NCBI GenBank assembly: GCA_903882875.1
Contig: CAIRYQ010000009.1
Coordinates: forward strand, 1 to 63,587
DNA length: 63,587 nt
Direction: 5' to 3'
From: an uncultured Spartobacteria bacterium
GTDB lineage: Bacteria; Verrucomicrobiota; Verrucomicrobiia; Chthoniobacterales; Chthoniobacteraceae
Position 1 is the first letter of the stretch; the number at the start of each line of letters is the position of its first letter. The notes beneath the pieces are model-generated. The model made no database searches, had not been told where the DNA came from, and saw only the letters and a list, made by a program, of their open reading frames with translations. Shown one piece after another: positions 42,726 through 56,364 of the stretch. The translations under genes and the position numbers were made by a program.

Positions 42726-43295
42726 ATGAAAAATTTCTCCTCCATCCTCAGTCTCATTCTCGCAGTCACACTCAGCGTCCGCACATCTGCGGCAGACGAT
42801 GAAGTCGCCGTGGTCAAGACGAACTTGGGCACCATGGTGCTCGAATTCTGGCCCGACGTTGCCCCGGGCCACGTCGAGAATTTCAAGAAGCTTGCGAAAA
42901 AGGGATTCTACGACGGCACCGCATTTCACCGCGTGATCAAGAACTTCATGATCCAAGGAGGCGATCCACTCACGAAGGACGACGCGAACGAAGCGCGCTG
43001 GGGCACGGGCGATCCGGGATACAAGATCAAGGCGGAATTCAACAACAAGAAGCATGTGCGGGGGGTGCTCAGCATGGCGCGCTCGCAGGATCCGGATTCG
43101 GCGGGCAGCCAGTTCTTCATCTGCCACGGCAGTCCGGGTTTTCTCGATGGAAAATACACGGCATTCGGCAAGCTGATCAAAGGCGATGACGTGCTGGAAA
43201 AGATTGCCACGACGGAGACTCAGCCGGGCGACCGCCCCGTGAAGCGGGTGAATGTCGAGAGCGTAAAGATCGTCCCGCGCGCTGCGGCCAAGTAG
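42726..43295 (+). CDS. exported cyclophilin-type peptidyl-prolyl isomerase
   Basis: This is a 189-residue protein with signal [23 protein letters not shown]. Cyclophilin core: [49 protein letters not shown] and [13 protein letters not shown]. It likely assists folding in the periplasm. The longer frame from 42690 adds residues before the signal and is rejected. It is a divergent paralogue of the gene at 42056. Confidence 0.92.
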   Translation: MKNFSSILSLILAVTLSVRTSAADDEVAVVKTNLGTMVLEFWPDVAPGHVENFKKLAKKGFYDGTAFHRVIKNFMIQGGDPLTKDDANEARWGTGDPGYKIKAEFNNKKHVRGVLSMARSQDPDSAGSQFFICHGSPGFLDGKYTAFGKLIKGDDVLEKIATTETQPGDRPVKRVNVESVKIVPRAAAK

Positions 43296-43387
43296 TTTTT
43301 TCCCGCGCCGCCATACGAGCACGGCGTGCATGATGCACACCGAAGGCCACGCATTTTTTCGTAACCCACCACCGCCTGAAGCACGAC

Positions 43388-44266
43388 ATGTCGAAAGTCA
43401 CGCTCGGCCTCATCCAGACCGCCGTCGGCCCTGATCCGAAGGCGAACGTCGAGAAGGCCATCGCGAAGACGATTGAGGCTGCGAAGGCCGGCGCGCAGAT
43501 CGTGTGTTTGCAGGAGCTTTTCCGAAGCTGCTATTTTTGCCAGGTCGAGGATCACAAATACTTCGGTCTGGCAGAGGAGATTCCGGGGCCGAGCACCGCG
43601 GCATTTTGCAAAGTGGCGAAGGAACACGGCATCGTGATCGTGGCGTCGCTTTTTGAAAAACGAGCGGCGGGGCTGTATCACAACACGGCGGCGATCATTG
43701 ACGCGGGCGGCGAATACCTCGGCAAGTACCGCAAGATGCACATTCCGGACGACCCGCTTTTTTACGAGAAGTTCTACTTCACGCCCGGCGATCTCGGCTT
43801 CCGCGCGTGGCAGACGAAGTTTGGAAAAATCGGCGTTTGCGTGTGCTGGGATCAGTGGTATCCCGAGGCCGCGCGGCTCACGGCGATGCAGGGTGCGCAG
43901 ATTCTTTTCTACCCGACGGCGATCGGCTGGCATCCTTCGGAAAAGGCGCAGTTTGGCGAGCGGCAGCATTCGTCGTGGGAGACGATCCAGCGCGGGCACG
44001 CGATTGCGAACGGCTGCTACGTCGCCGCGGTGAACCGCATCGGCCACGAAGCGCCCGACGGTGGTGCGGGCTTGGAATTTTGGGGCCAGAGTTTTGTTGC
44101 GGATCCAACTGGCATGATTTTGAAAAAGGCGAGCGTGGACCGCGAGGAGAACCTGCTCGTGCAGGTGGATCTCGATGCCGTGGATACGCAGCGGACGCAC
44201 TGGCCGTTCCTACGCGACCGGCGCATTGACGCCTACGGCGAAATCACGAAACGCTATCTGGACTAA
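43388..44266 (+). CDS. aguB: N-carbamoylputrescine amidase
   Basis: This is a 292-residue nitrilase-superfamily enzyme. The catalytic triad is visible: Glu in IVCLQELFRSCYFCQ, Lys in YLGKYRKMHIPDDP, Cys in IGVCVCWDQWYPEAARL. LFYPTAIGW and FWGQSFVADPTG complete the family pattern. It converts N-carbamoylputrescine to putrescine, CO2 and ammonia. The stop (TAA, 44264-44266) is followed at once by the aguA start, so the two are one operon. Confidence 0.92.
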   Translation: MSKVTLGLIQTAVGPDPKANVEKAIAKTIEAAKAGAQIVCLQELFRSCYFCQVEDHKYFGLAEEIPGPSTAAFCKVAKEHGIVIVASLFEKRAAGLYHNTAAIIDAGGEYLGKYRKMHIPDDPLFYEKFYFTPGDLGFRAWQTKFGKIGVCVCWDQWYPEAARLTAMQGAQILFYPTAIGWHPSEKAQFGERQHSSWETIQRGHAIANGCYVAAVNRIGHEAPDGGAGLEFWGQSFVADPTGMILKKASVDREENLLVQVDLDAVDTQRTHWPFLRDRRIDAYGEITKRYLD

Positions 44267-45403
44267 ATGGGAAACATGAAGACGACGAAGGAAACGCCGG
44301 AGGTTCCGGCAGCGCGGGGATATCGGATGCCGGCGGAATGGGAGCCGCACGCTGCGACGTGGCTCTCGTGGCCGCGCCGCGAGGGCATCAGCTTTCCGGG
44401 CAAGGGCGCGTACGACAAGGCCGCGCTGGCGATTGCGAAAATGGTCCACGCGCTCGCGGATTCGGAGCCGGTGAACATCAGCGTCTGCGACGCCGCGCAC
44501 GAGGCGGACGTGAAGAAAATCCTCACCAAGGTCGGCGCGAAGCACGCGCATGTGACTTTTCACTGCATCGAGATCAATGAGCCGTGGTGCCGCGATCACG
44601 GTCCGATTTTTGTCACACGCAAGGACGCGCCGAAGTCGCTCATCCTCGACTGGGGCTACAATGCTTGGGGCTGCAAGTATCCGCCGTTCGATGACGACGA
44701 TTACGTTCCGACTGCGATCGCGGAAAAACTGAAGCTGCCCGTCGAGTATCCCGGCATGATTTTGGAAGGTGGCTCGATTGACGTGAATGGCGAGGGCCTG
44801 CTGCTCACCTCGCGAAGCTGCCTGCTGAATCCGAACCGCAATCCGGATCTGAAGCAGGCTCAGATCGAGCAGCGCCTGCGCGATTTCCTCGGCGTGAAGG
44901 AAATCATCTGGCTCGGCGACGGCATCGAGGGTGACGACACCGACGGGCACATTGACGACATCGCGCGCTTCGTGGACGCAGACACAATCGTGTGTGCATT
45001 CGAGGAGGATGAAAACGACGCGAACTACGAGCCGCTGAAGGCAAACCACGATTTGCTGGCGAGCTTCACGACCGATGCGGAAGACGGTGCAAGAGACGAC
45101 GACGAGGATGACGAGGAAGATCCCGGTGGCGACGGGAAGCTCCCGCGTTTCCAAGTCGTGAAGCTCCCGATGCCTCGCAAGATCGTGCGTGACGGCCAGC
45201 GTCTGCCTGCGAGCTATGCAAACTTCTATGTCGCAAACAAAGTCGTGCTGCTCCCGATTTTTTCGGACACAAACGACAAATGGGCGGCGGCGATTTTGGA
45301 GAAGGCATTCCCCGGACGGAAGGTGATCGGCATTGATTGCCGCGAACTCATCTGGGGCCTCGGCGCGTTCCACTGCCTCACGCAGCAGCAGCCCGCGGTG
45401 TGA
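44267..45403 (+). CDS. aguA: agmatine deiminase
   Basis: This is a 378-residue enzyme converting agmatine to N-carbamoylputrescine. Active-site residues appear in EINEPWCRDHGPIFV, GDDTDGHIDDIARFVD and the C-terminal catalytic Cys in GAFHCLTQQQPA. Between about residues 268 and 286 there is an acidic low-complexity insert (DGARDDDEDDEEDPGGDG) not usual for the family. With aguB it completes arginine-derived putrescine synthesis from agmatine; no arginine decarboxylase lies in the window. Confidence 0.92.
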   Translation: MGNMKTTKETPEVPAARGYRMPAEWEPHAATWLSWPRREGISFPGKGAYDKAALAIAKMVHALADSEPVNISVCDAAHEADVKKILTKVGAKHAHVTFHCIEINEPWCRDHGPIFVTRKDAPKSLILDWGYNAWGCKYPPFDDDDYVPTAIAEKLKLPVEYPGMILEGGSIDVNGEGLLLTSRSCLLNPNRNPDLKQAQIEQRLRDFLGVKEIIWLGDGIEGDDTDGHIDDIARFVDADTIVCAFEEDENDANYEPLKANHDLLASFTTDAEDGARDDDEDDEEDPGGDGKLPRFQVVKLPMPRKIVRDGQRLPASYANFYVANKVVLLPIFSDTNDKWAAAILEKAFPGRKVIGIDCRELIWGLGAFHCLTQQQPAV

Positions 45404-45411
45404 GTGCGCCG

Positions 45412-46668
45412 ATGAAAGTCCTCGTCATCGGCAGCGGCGGGCGCGAGCACGCGCTGGTCTGGAAACTGAAGCGGTCGCCGCGCGTCTCGGAGATTTTTTG
45501 TGCGCCGGGAAATGGCGGCATCTCGCAGATCGCGGAGTGCGTGCCGCTGAAAATTTCCGACCACGACGCGCTCGTGAAATTTGCGAAGGAGCGCGGCATC
45601 GGCCTCACCGTGGTCGGCCCGGACGATGCGCTCGCAGCGGGAATTGCGGATCGTTTTCAGCGCGAAGGGCTGCGCACTTTCGGCCCCACGCAGAGTGCGG
45701 CGCGGCTCGAATCCTCGAAGGTCTTCGCCAAGGAATTCATGCTGCGCCACGGCATCCCGACTGCGGCGAGCGGACAATTTTCCAATGCGGATGATGCGCG
45801 CGCATTCGTCGCGAAGATGAGCGTGCCGATCGTCGTGAAGGCCAGCGGCCTCGCGTTCGGCAAGGGCGTGATCATCGCGCAAACACATGCCGAGGCTGAG
45901 ACGGCGATCCGCGAAATCATGGAGGAGCGGAAGTTCGGCGACGCGGGCGCGGAGGTCGTGGTCGAGGAATTTCTCGAAGGCGAGGAGTGCAGCATCCACG
46001 CGCTCGTGGATGGACGCAGCTACCTGCTTTTTCCCAGCGCGCAGGATCACAAGCGCGCACTCGACGGCGACCTCGGACTGAACACCGGCGGCATGGGCAC
46101 GTTCTCGCCCGCGGCCAAAGTGCTGCCGCCCGCACTCGAACAGCGCGTGTGCATCGAAGTGTTGGATCGTTTCATCGCTGGCCTGAGCAAAGACGGCCTC
46201 GACTATCGCGGGATGCTTTTCCCCGGCCTCATGATCACGCGCGACGGAATCAAGGTGCTCGAATTCAACTGCCGCTTCGGCGACCCGGAGACTCAGGTGC
46301 TGCTCACGCGCCTCGAAAGTGATCTGCTCGATCTGCTCGAAGCCACAATCGATCAGCGCCTCGACACCGCGGTCGCACGCTGGCGGCCCGAGGCGGCGGT
46401 GTGCGTGATCCTCGCGAGCGGCGGCTATCCCGGCAGCTACGCGGGCGGGAAAAAGATTACCGGCTTGGAGAAAAGTGACGTGACGGTTTTTCACGCGGGC
46501 ACGAAGCGCGAAGGCGGGGACTTTCTTACTGCGGGCGGTCGTGTGCTCGGCGTGACGGCGCTGGCACCGACGCTTGCGGAGGCGAAGTCGCGCGCGTACG
46601 CGGCGGTCGCGGGGATTCACTTCGAGGGGATGCAGTTTCGTTCGGACATTGCGGCGAAGGGACTGTGA
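45412..46668 (+). CDS. purD: phosphoribosylamine-glycine ligase
   Basis: This is a 418-residue ATP-grasp enzyme of purine synthesis joining phosphoribosylamine and glycine. It starts MKVLVIGSGGREHALVWKL. GVIIAQTHAEAE, VVVEEFLEGEECSIHALVDG, LNTGGMGTFSPA and GLMITRDGIKVLEFNCRFGDPETQ are characteristic. The length is normal. It starts 9 bases after aguA on the same strand, so read-through transcription is likely. Confidence 0.95.
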   Translation: MKVLVIGSGGREHALVWKLKRSPRVSEIFCAPGNGGISQIAECVPLKISDHDALVKFAKERGIGLTVVGPDDALAAGIADRFQREGLRTFGPTQSAARLESSKVFAKEFMLRHGIPTAASGQFSNADDARAFVAKMSVPIVVKASGLAFGKGVIIAQTHAEAETAIREIMEERKFGDAGAEVVVEEFLEGEECSIHALVDGRSYLLFPSAQDHKRALDGDLGLNTGGMGTFSPAAKVLPPALEQRVCIEVLDRFIAGLSKDGLDYRGMLFPGLMITRDGIKVLEFNCRFGDPETQVLLTRLESDLLDLLEATIDQRLDTAVARWRPEAAVCVILASGGYPGSYAGGKKITGLEKSDVTVFHAGTKREGGDFLTAGGRVLGVTALAPTLAEAKSRAYAAVAGIHFEGMQFRSDIAAKGL

Positions 46669-46685
46669 GGCTACGGTCGTCGCGC

Positions 46686-47879
46686 ATGAAGAAATCCGCC
46701 CTCCTTGCCGCCGTGCTCGCGCTTGTGTTCGCGGGCGCGCAGGCGCAGCAGAAGCTGCCCGACCCAGTGAACGACGCGGGCGCAAAGCCAGCGGCTCCGG
46801 GGGAAAGCGGCGAGCCGGCTGTTGAAAAATCGGGCGACGCAGCCGCGCCTGCGGAGCCCGTGGCGCGGCAGCTTTCATCGCATGAGGCGGCTGATGCGCT
46901 GAGCGAGGATGAGCTGAAGCAGATCCTCGAAATCCTCCGCGGAAATTACGTGAATCCCGACGCGCTGAACGAAGTCTCGCTGGCACGCGCGGGAATGCAG
47001 GGACTGCTCGACCGTCTCGGCGCAGGCGCGCGCATTTTTTCCGCTGCGAAAAAGGCGGACGACCGCGTCGGGCTGTTTCGCTCGGAACTGCTCGAAGGCG
47101 CGGTCGGCTACCTGCGCCTCGGCGCGCTCACGGCGGAAAATATCGCCGCGCTCGACGCCGCGCTGGAGGGCTTCGCCGCGAAGCCGCCGACGGCGCTCGT
47201 GCTCGATCTGCGCGCGACGCCGCACAGCACTGATTTTGAACTCGCAGCCGAGTGCAGCCGCCGCTTTTCGCCGAAGGGCCGCGTGCTTTTTTCGATCAAA
47301 AAGCCGAAGGCCAACGACGAGGAAATCCTGACTTCGCGCGAAAACCCGCGGTGGCGCGGCCTGCTCACCTTGCTCGTGGATGGCAACACCGCCGGTGCCG
47401 GCGAGGTGATCGCCGCCGTGCTGCACACGCATTTGCGCGCCTACGTAATCGGCCAGCAGACGAAGGGCGAGGCTGCGCAATTTGAGGAAGTCCCGCTCGC
47501 GGGCGGGCGCGTGCTGCGTGTGGCAGTCGGCGAGGTCACGCTGCCGGATGCGACCCCCGTCTTCCCCGGCGGCCTCACGCCGGATCTCACGGTGAATGTC
47601 CCGCAGGAAAAGACGGACGAAGTGCTGCAACTCGCGATGAACGGCGCCGGAGTCGCGCCGCTCGTGTTCGACAAGGCGCGCGCACGGATGAACGAGGCCG
47701 CGCTCGTCGCAGGCACGAATCCCGAACTCGACGAAGTGCAGGAAATCCAGAAGCGCCGCGCAGTCGGCGAAGCGCCCGCCAAGCCCGTGCGCGACGAGGT
47801 GCTCCAGCGCGCGCTCGACTACATCGCGAGCGTGCGCGTGTACGAGAGCCGGGAGAACGCTGCCGGCGGCGTTCGTTGA
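46686..47879 (+). CDS. secreted S41-like protein, probably inactive protease
   Basis: This is a 397-residue exported protein (signal MKKSALLAAVLALVFAGAQA) with an Ala/Pro-rich linker and an S41 C-terminal-processing-protease fold: AVGYLRLGALTAENIAALD, ALVLDLRATPHSTDFE, LTLLVDGNTAGAGEVIAAVL, VIGQQTKGEAAQFEEVPL. In active members the serine sits in a TASASE-type motif and the lysine in a GxxTFGKG motif. Here the aligned residues read TAGAGE and QTKGE, so both catalytic residues appear lost. No PDZ domain is obvious. It may be a binding or scaffold protein. Confidence 0.72.
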   Translation: MKKSALLAAVLALVFAGAQAQQKLPDPVNDAGAKPAAPGESGEPAVEKSGDAAAPAEPVARQLSSHEAADALSEDELKQILEILRGNYVNPDALNEVSLARAGMQGLLDRLGAGARIFSAAKKADDRVGLFRSELLEGAVGYLRLGALTAENIAALDAALEGFAAKPPTALVLDLRATPHSTDFELAAECSRRFSPKGRVLFSIKKPKANDEEILTSRENPRWRGLLTLLVDGNTAGAGEVIAAVLHTHLRAYVIGQQTKGEAAQFEEVPLAGGRVLRVAVGEVTLPDATPVFPGGLTPDLTVNVPQEKTDEVLQLAMNGAGVAPLVFDKARARMNEAALVAGTNPELDEVQEIQKRRAVGEAPAKPVRDEVLQRALDYIASVRVYESRENAAGGVR

Positions 47880-47972
47880 ACATCCCTCTCAATCTGCAAA
47901 TGAGGTCAGGCTGGCAGACGGCTCTCGATTTTCGGATGAGTCGCGAAATTGGGATGCTTGGAAAAGGGTTGT

Positions 47973-49124
47973 TCAACCCGCCATACGGATCGCCTCGCCG
48001 AAGGGGAAGCGCGCGAGGTCGAGGCCGCCGGGGGTGACGACCCAGAGTGTCGGCATTTCAACGGGCGCGGCGGGGAAGGTGCCGTGGCCGTCGGTGAGAT
48101 AGACGGCGAGCGCGGTCTCTCCCGGATCGGCGTTGGTGGCGAGCCAGTCGAAGAATGGGACAAAGCTGGTGCCTCCGCCGCCGACAGGCGCGGGCAGGGG
48201 CGAGTCGGCGTGCAGGCGCAGGGGGCCGTGCAGTGCGGCGTCGGCGAAGAACAGGTCGCAGACGATGTGCGGGTAGGCGCTGAGGATGGCGCGGATTTCG
48301 CCGAGGAAGGTGGCGAGCTGGTCGCTGCCGATCGAGCCGCTGGTATCCACACACACATACACGCGGACACTTTCACCCTGAAGCGCCTCGAGGTAGAGGC
48401 CGCGGCCGATGAACCGGCGGTCGAACCCCGAGTAGTCCGTGGGGGTCTGGATGAGGAAACGCCAGAGCCAAGCGCGCCAGTCGAGCCGGCCCGGTGCGAG
48501 CGCGCCGAGTTCGCGGGCGAGGCCGGCGGGTGCGCTGCCGCCGAGCGAGCTGGCGATGGTCTGTGCGCGCTGCATGGCGGAACGCCAGTGGCCTTCGAGC
48601 TGCACGCGGCGGACTTCTTCGAGGCTGGTCTGGCCGTTGTCCTGCGAGCCGGGCGGGGCATCGAGGAGGTCGGCCATCGTGAGCGGCGGGAGCTTGGAAA
48701 TGTCGCGCTGGAGCAGCTCATACACTTCCTCGGTGCTGAACTGTGCGAGCCGGTCGTCGCGCATCCCACCCGCGGGGAGCGCGCCGCCGGGCTGCGCGAG
48801 GATCATGGAATTGATGACGATGTCGGCGGCGATGTTCCAGAGCTGTGGCTCGCGGACTCCGCGGCGGGTGCAGTGACCGAGCGCGGCATGAAGCACCTCG
48901 TGCAGGAGCAGACCGTCCTGCTCGGCGGGCGTGAGCGGCGCCCAGAAGTCGGGGTTCACGAAAACGGTGAGCCCGTCCGTCGCGGCGGTCGGCACTGAGC
49001 GGGTGATTTCATAGCGCGCGAAAAGCGCGAGCGCGGCGAGAAACGGCTGCCGCACGCGGAGGCGCAGCAGCGTGGCGCTGAGCGTGGGGTCGGTGATTTC
49101 CGCGGGGGCGATGGCGTCGCTCAT
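47973..49124 (-). CDS. DUF2201 metallopeptidase-like and VWA-like domain protein
   Basis: This 383-residue protein begins MSDAIAPAEITDP; ATG 49124 overlaps the ATPase stop (ATGA). The N-terminal part has a zinc-peptidase signature HEVLHAALGH (about 76-85). The C-terminal VWA-like domain has the MIDAS start CVDTSGSIGSDQLATF and a later GGGGTSFVPFFDWLA. This is the DUF2201 type that accompanies MoxR ATPases; such pairs are thought to act as chaperone-like or metal-insertion systems. It is the last gene of the three-gene operon. Confidence 0.87.
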   Translation of the reverse strand: MSDAIAPAEITDPTLSATLLRLRVRQPFLAALALFARYEITRSVPTAATDGLTVFVNPDFWAPLTPAEQDGLLLHEVLHAALGHCTRRGVREPQLWNIAADIVINSMILAQPGGALPAGGMRDDRLAQFSTEEVYELLQRDISKLPPLTMADLLDAPPGSQDNGQTSLEEVRRVQLEGHWRSAMQRAQTIASSLGGSAPAGLARELGALAPGRLDWRAWLWRFLIQTPTDYSGFDRRFIGRGLYLEALQGESVRVYVCVDTSGSIGSDQLATFLGEIRAILSAYPHIVCDLFFADAALHGPLRLHADSPLPAPVGGGGTSFVPFFDWLATNADPGETALAVYLTDGHGTFPAAPVEMPTLWVVTPGGLDLARFPFGEAIRMAG

Positions 49125-50122
49125 CCGGCGAGGAGCTTCTGGTAGTCGGCGAGAAACTGTCGGAGCTGCGCGTCCTCCTGCACGAAGCGCGCGAACTCTC
49201 CCATGCGGCCGAGTGCGCGCATCTTTTTGAAAAGGTCCACCGCGTAGAGCTGGATCCACTCGGCGGGCGCCTTGAGCGCGAGCCATTGGAATCCGCGGTA
49301 GCCGCGCGCGGGATCGGTCGCGCGCACGGTGAGGCCGATGGTCGCCGCGTAGCGGGCCGAGGGCTCCGCGGGGAAGGCGACGTTCTCGCCCTTGCCCTCG
49401 AAGATCGGATCGAGATCCGGCAGCGACTGGTAGAGCTGGATGTAGGACAGGAATTCGCCCGCGACCGCCGCGCCCACGACCGGCGCGATGTCGAGAGCCG
49501 CACCGTGCAGCCTGCTCGCCGTGCTCCACGCGCGCGGCGAGGGCCACGCCGGCTTGTGCGGATCGATCTGGTGCAGGAGATTTGGGCGGAAGGCGAGAAA
49601 TGCGATGACCTGCTCATGCACCCCGGCATTCAGCGCGTGCGCCTTCCAGCTTTCCCAATGCGGCTCGACATCGAGATGGAGGAAGCGGTTCGCGAGCGGC
49701 GCGGGCATGTCGAAGACGGACGCGCGATCCTCCTTGCGGTTGCCCGCAGCCCAGATGAACCAGCCGTCCGGCAACTCGTAGCTGCCCACGCGCCGGTCGA
49801 GAATGAGCTGCTGCGCCATGCCCTGCATCGCCGGCGGGGCCATGTTCAGCTCGTCGAGAAAGAAAATGCCGCGGCCTTCGCGCGGCAGGAATTCCGGCGG
49901 ATACCAGCGCGACACGCCGCCCTCGGCGACGGGCAGCCCGCGCAGGTCGGTGGGCGCGAGCTGCGAGAGGCGGACATCAATCAGGTCGAGCCCCTTCGCC
50001 GCGGCCGTCTGCGCGACGATGCTCGATTTGCCGATCCCCGGCGGCCCCCAGATCATGGTGGAGAGCTTGAGATCGTTTTCGACGAGCGATTCGAGGTAGG
50101 TGGCGAGGGCTTCGGGTGTCAT
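49121..50122 (-). CDS. MoxR-family AAA ATPase
   Basis: This is a 333-residue ATPase. Walker A TMIWGPPGIGKSSIV (about 22-37), Walker B GIFFLDELNMAP, sensor-1 FIWAAGNRKED and the arginine-finger region PLANRFLHLDVE are clear. ATG 50122 overlaps the stop of the upstream repeat-protein gene. It is expected to remodel a client in concert with the downstream VWA protein, as RavA/ViaA pairs do; the client is unknown. Confidence 0.92.
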   Translation of the reverse strand: MTPEALATYLESLVENDLKLSTMIWGPPGIGKSSIVAQTAAAKGLDLIDVRLSQLAPTDLRGLPVAEGGVSRWYPPEFLPREGRGIFFLDELNMAPPAMQGMAQQLILDRRVGSYELPDGWFIWAAGNRKEDRASVFDMPAPLANRFLHLDVEPHWESWKAHALNAGVHEQVIAFLAFRPNLLHQIDPHKPAWPSPRAWSTASRLHGAALDIAPVVGAAVAGEFLSYIQLYQSLPDLDPIFEGKGENVAFPAEPSARYAATIGLTVRATDPARGYRGFQWLALKAPAEWIQLYAVDLFKKMRALGRMGEFARFVQEDAQLRQFLADYQKLLAG

Positions 50123-52620
50123 GATTCTTCGGCGCTGAACCGCGCCTGCCACTGCGAGCGCGCGGCATCGCGCACGGCGATGTTCGCGTCCTCGCGCAGG
50201 AGCGCCAGTAGATCGCGCGGGCATTTCGGATTTTGCGCCACGGAATAGCGCTCGGTCCACGTGCCGTCAAAGGCCGCGCGCCGCAGCGAGGCGAGCGGGG
50301 CATCGGGATGCGTGAGCGCGCAGACCCTCCCGAGGAGTGAAGAACTCCGCGCCGTCTCGCCAACGGCATGCTGCGCGCGGATCGCGCGGGCTTCCGGCGG
50401 TGTGTTGGGATTGTTCAGCGCCGCGAGCCGCACGCGCTTGTTCCAATACTGCGCCAGTTCCGCGAGCAATGCGGGCGGTGTGCGCGGGTGCGCGGCGATC
50501 ATCGCGAGCGATCCGCCGCGATGCGCACGCGAGCGACGGTAGCCGCGGGGTGATTCAGGCAACATCTGCCGGCGAGCGAGGGTATCGAGGACGTGCGGGG
50601 TGATGTGCTGGTATTCGAGCAGCGCGCGATAGACGCGCTCACGCCAGAACCCGTATTGGTCATCGGTCGTCTCCGTGAGCTGAAGCATCTGCTCGTCCGT
50701 GAGCGGCGGCAGGTTTTCGTGGCGGCCCGAATAGCGCAATGTGTGGATGAAGTTGGTGCGCCCATGGTTGTCGAGGAGCGAGATGATCCTGCTGCGCACC
50801 GCTGCGGACTGGTGGTGCCTGATTCCATAGGCCTTGGCAAGATCCGGGCGCTGATCGATCAGCCAGAGAACGGTCTGTTCGGGCAGCGAATTCGAGCAGT
50901 GCAGGATATGTTTCGCGAACTCATCCGAAAGCTGCGCACGGACGAATGGATCAATCCATTCGGGCGGCAGATGCGGGTTCAGCAGCAATCTCCAGCGCAC
51001 TTCGATCTCAGGATCCTGCGAAAGCCGATCAAAGATATCTCGCGAGATGGCTTGATACTGACTCACACCGGCGCGGACCCACATTTCGACATCGCCCGAG
51101 AGCTGCGCATGCACGCCAGGCGGGGTTGTCGGATTGTGGGCGATCGTCTGCCTCACCTGCTTCGCCGTGTCCGACGCCAGCAAGGCCAGCGTTTCAGGCG
51201 GTGTGTTTTTGTCCCGTGCCGCACGCTCGCGCAGAGTCACGTCATCGTGAGCGGCATCCGCCGCGAGTTGGGATGGATTCGCCTGCCGCTGCTCGCGTGA
51301 TACGAAGATTTCCGGCGGCACTTCCGAATCTGGGACATCAAGCACTGACGGCACCTTGGCGGCGTCGCTCCACGATCCCTCGTGCTTGCCCAAGAGCCAG
51401 CGGAGCTTGCGTTCGTTGCGCTCCCGGTCGGGAAAGTTCGCGTTGTCCACCGCTCGGATGCGCACATAGGCACTCGCGTCCTTGCTGAGCAGCCTGAGAA
51501 TTTCGAGAGGGCAACCTGCGCGTTGAGCCAGGCTCTGCCGTACGTCCTGCTCCTTGTCCTGCGCGAGCGAAGTCAGCGTCGCGAGATCCGTGGACGGATT
51601 GAATGCGACCTTGGTGCGCACTTCCTCATCCGCGTCCTGCGCGAGTCGGGCGAGGGCGGCGGGAGGCGTGTTGCGATTGGCCGCGACACGGCGGCGGAAA
51701 TCAACCTCGGGTGCCGTGGCGAGCTGCTCAAGTGCGGCGGACGGTGTCGAGGCGTTCCGCAGCACGGCGGCGCGCATCGCCTTGTCGCCAGTCATCGCCA
51801 GCGAGAGCAGCGCAGTTGGCGGCGTGGCCCGGTTCTTTGCCGCGAAGCGGCGGACCACCGGTGGCTGCGATGGATCGCCGGCGAGGCGCTGGAGCACCTC
51901 GGGTGGCGTCGCGCGGTTCTTGGCCGCGAGCCGCCGGGCGAAGACGCCGCCTTCCGCCAGCGTGGCCATTTTCTCGGGCGTTACGTGATGTGCGTCTTCT
52001 TTCCGTGGTTTGCGCGTGCCGAGCCATTCGAGCCAGCGAAGCAGGCGTGCGTGTGCCTGCAGTGACTCGTCGCCGCTTGCCAGCGCTTGCGTCCACGCTT
52101 GCTCTCGCAGCGCCTTCGATGCGCTTTCCATCGCCCATCGCAGCAGCCACGGAGGGACAAGGCCGACGCTGAGCAATTCACGCAATGCCAGTCCCGATCC
52201 CTTTGCCGACTCCAGCCTCGCGATGAGCGGGTTGTCCGTGACTTTCAAGCCCGCCCGCCGGTGAAGGCGCGCCGCATCGCGCACCTCGGGATCGTCGTGG
52301 CGCTGAAGCGTGCGAAGGAACTCTGCCGGCGGTTCGTCCTGGCGCAGGAGCGCGAGCAGCGCCTGTGTTGGCAGGCGGAGCGGCAGGCCGGGATCTTCGA
52401 GAAGCAGCAGCGGCAGGACCGGATTCGTGAGGAATGCCTCCCAGCAGGAACCCGCCAGCCACAGCAGCGTGTTCGTCGGAGTGTTCGGATTCGCCGCGAC
52501 GGCATTCGCCACCTCGCCGCGCACCTGCGAAAGTTCCCAAAGTCGTTTCGGGGTGGTTTGCGGATTACGGGCTTCTTCCAGCGGATTGATTCCGGCAGAT
52601 GCGGGAGGAGACGCACTCAT
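50119..52620 (-). CDS. large leucine-rich-repeat-variant (LRV/HEAT-like) repeat protein
   Basis: This is an 833-residue protein of repeated helical units, most ending in a pattern like 'A-x-N-P-x-T-P-P-x-x-L-x-x-L-A' ([60 protein letters not shown]). At least a dozen units are spread over the length. It has no catalytic motif, signal or membrane helix. LRV/HEAT-like arrays bind proteins. It is first in the operon with the MoxR ATPase and DUF2201/VWA protein (ATGA overlaps), so it may be their adaptor or client sensor. Confidence 0.85.
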   Translation of the reverse strand: MSASPPASAGINPLEEARNPQTTPKRLWELSQVRGEVANAVAANPNTPTNTLLWLAGSCWEAFLTNPVLPLLLLEDPGLPLRLPTQALLALLRQDEPPAEFLRTLQRHDDPEVRDAARLHRRAGLKVTDNPLIARLESAKGSGLALRELLSVGLVPPWLLRWAMESASKALREQAWTQALASGDESLQAHARLLRWLEWLGTRKPRKEDAHHVTPEKMATLAEGGVFARRLAAKNRATPPEVLQRLAGDPSQPPVVRRFAAKNRATPPTALLSLAMTGDKAMRAAVLRNASTPSAALEQLATAPEVDFRRRVAANRNTPPAALARLAQDADEEVRTKVAFNPSTDLATLTSLAQDKEQDVRQSLAQRAGCPLEILRLLSKDASAYVRIRAVDNANFPDRERNERKLRWLLGKHEGSWSDAAKVPSVLDVPDSEVPPEIFVSREQRQANPSQLAADAAHDDVTLRERAARDKNTPPETLALLASDTAKQVRQTIAHNPTTPPGVHAQLSGDVEMWVRAGVSQYQAISRDIFDRLSQDPEIEVRWRLLLNPHLPPEWIDPFVRAQLSDEFAKHILHCSNSLPEQTVLWLIDQRPDLAKAYGIRHHQSAAVRSRIISLLDNHGRTNFIHTLRYSGRHENLPPLTDEQMLQLTETTDDQYGFWRERVYRALLEYQHITPHVLDTLARRQMLPESPRGYRRSRAHRGGSLAMIAAHPRTPPALLAELAQYWNKRVRLAALNNPNTPPEARAIRAQHAVGETARSSSLLGRVCALTHPDAPLASLRRAAFDGTWTERYSVAQNPKCPRDLLALLREDANIAVRDAARSQWQARFSAEES

Positions 52621-52765
52621 GGCGTCCTCGCAAATACCGGAAATTTTTTGCAACGCCAAGATCACCGTTAGCTACTTTTTCTACGCATCCCCATTGCCCG
52701 GCGGGAACCCGGCTGCTACACCGCGCGGGCTTTTACCTTTTCACCAAATTTCTTTCGCCGCGCTC

Positions 52766-56116
<3,351 letters not shown>

Positions 56117-56364
56117 CAAGGCAGGCGAGATTGCAATCTTCGGACGGGCGAATCATGATGAGAGCGTGTGGCGACGCGCATCGCGGCGTGAAGCCGTATG
56201 AAGCGGCTGCCGCCAGCGGCGAGGCGGTCAATGGTTCTGAGTGCGTGGAAAAAGGGCTGTGTTCATGGCTCCATCCCGATAGTGACAAGGTGTTCCCCAA
56301 AAATGAAAATCACGAGACGACTGCGCTCATGCCCTTTCGCTGAACCCGTCGCATCCGGCAGGCG

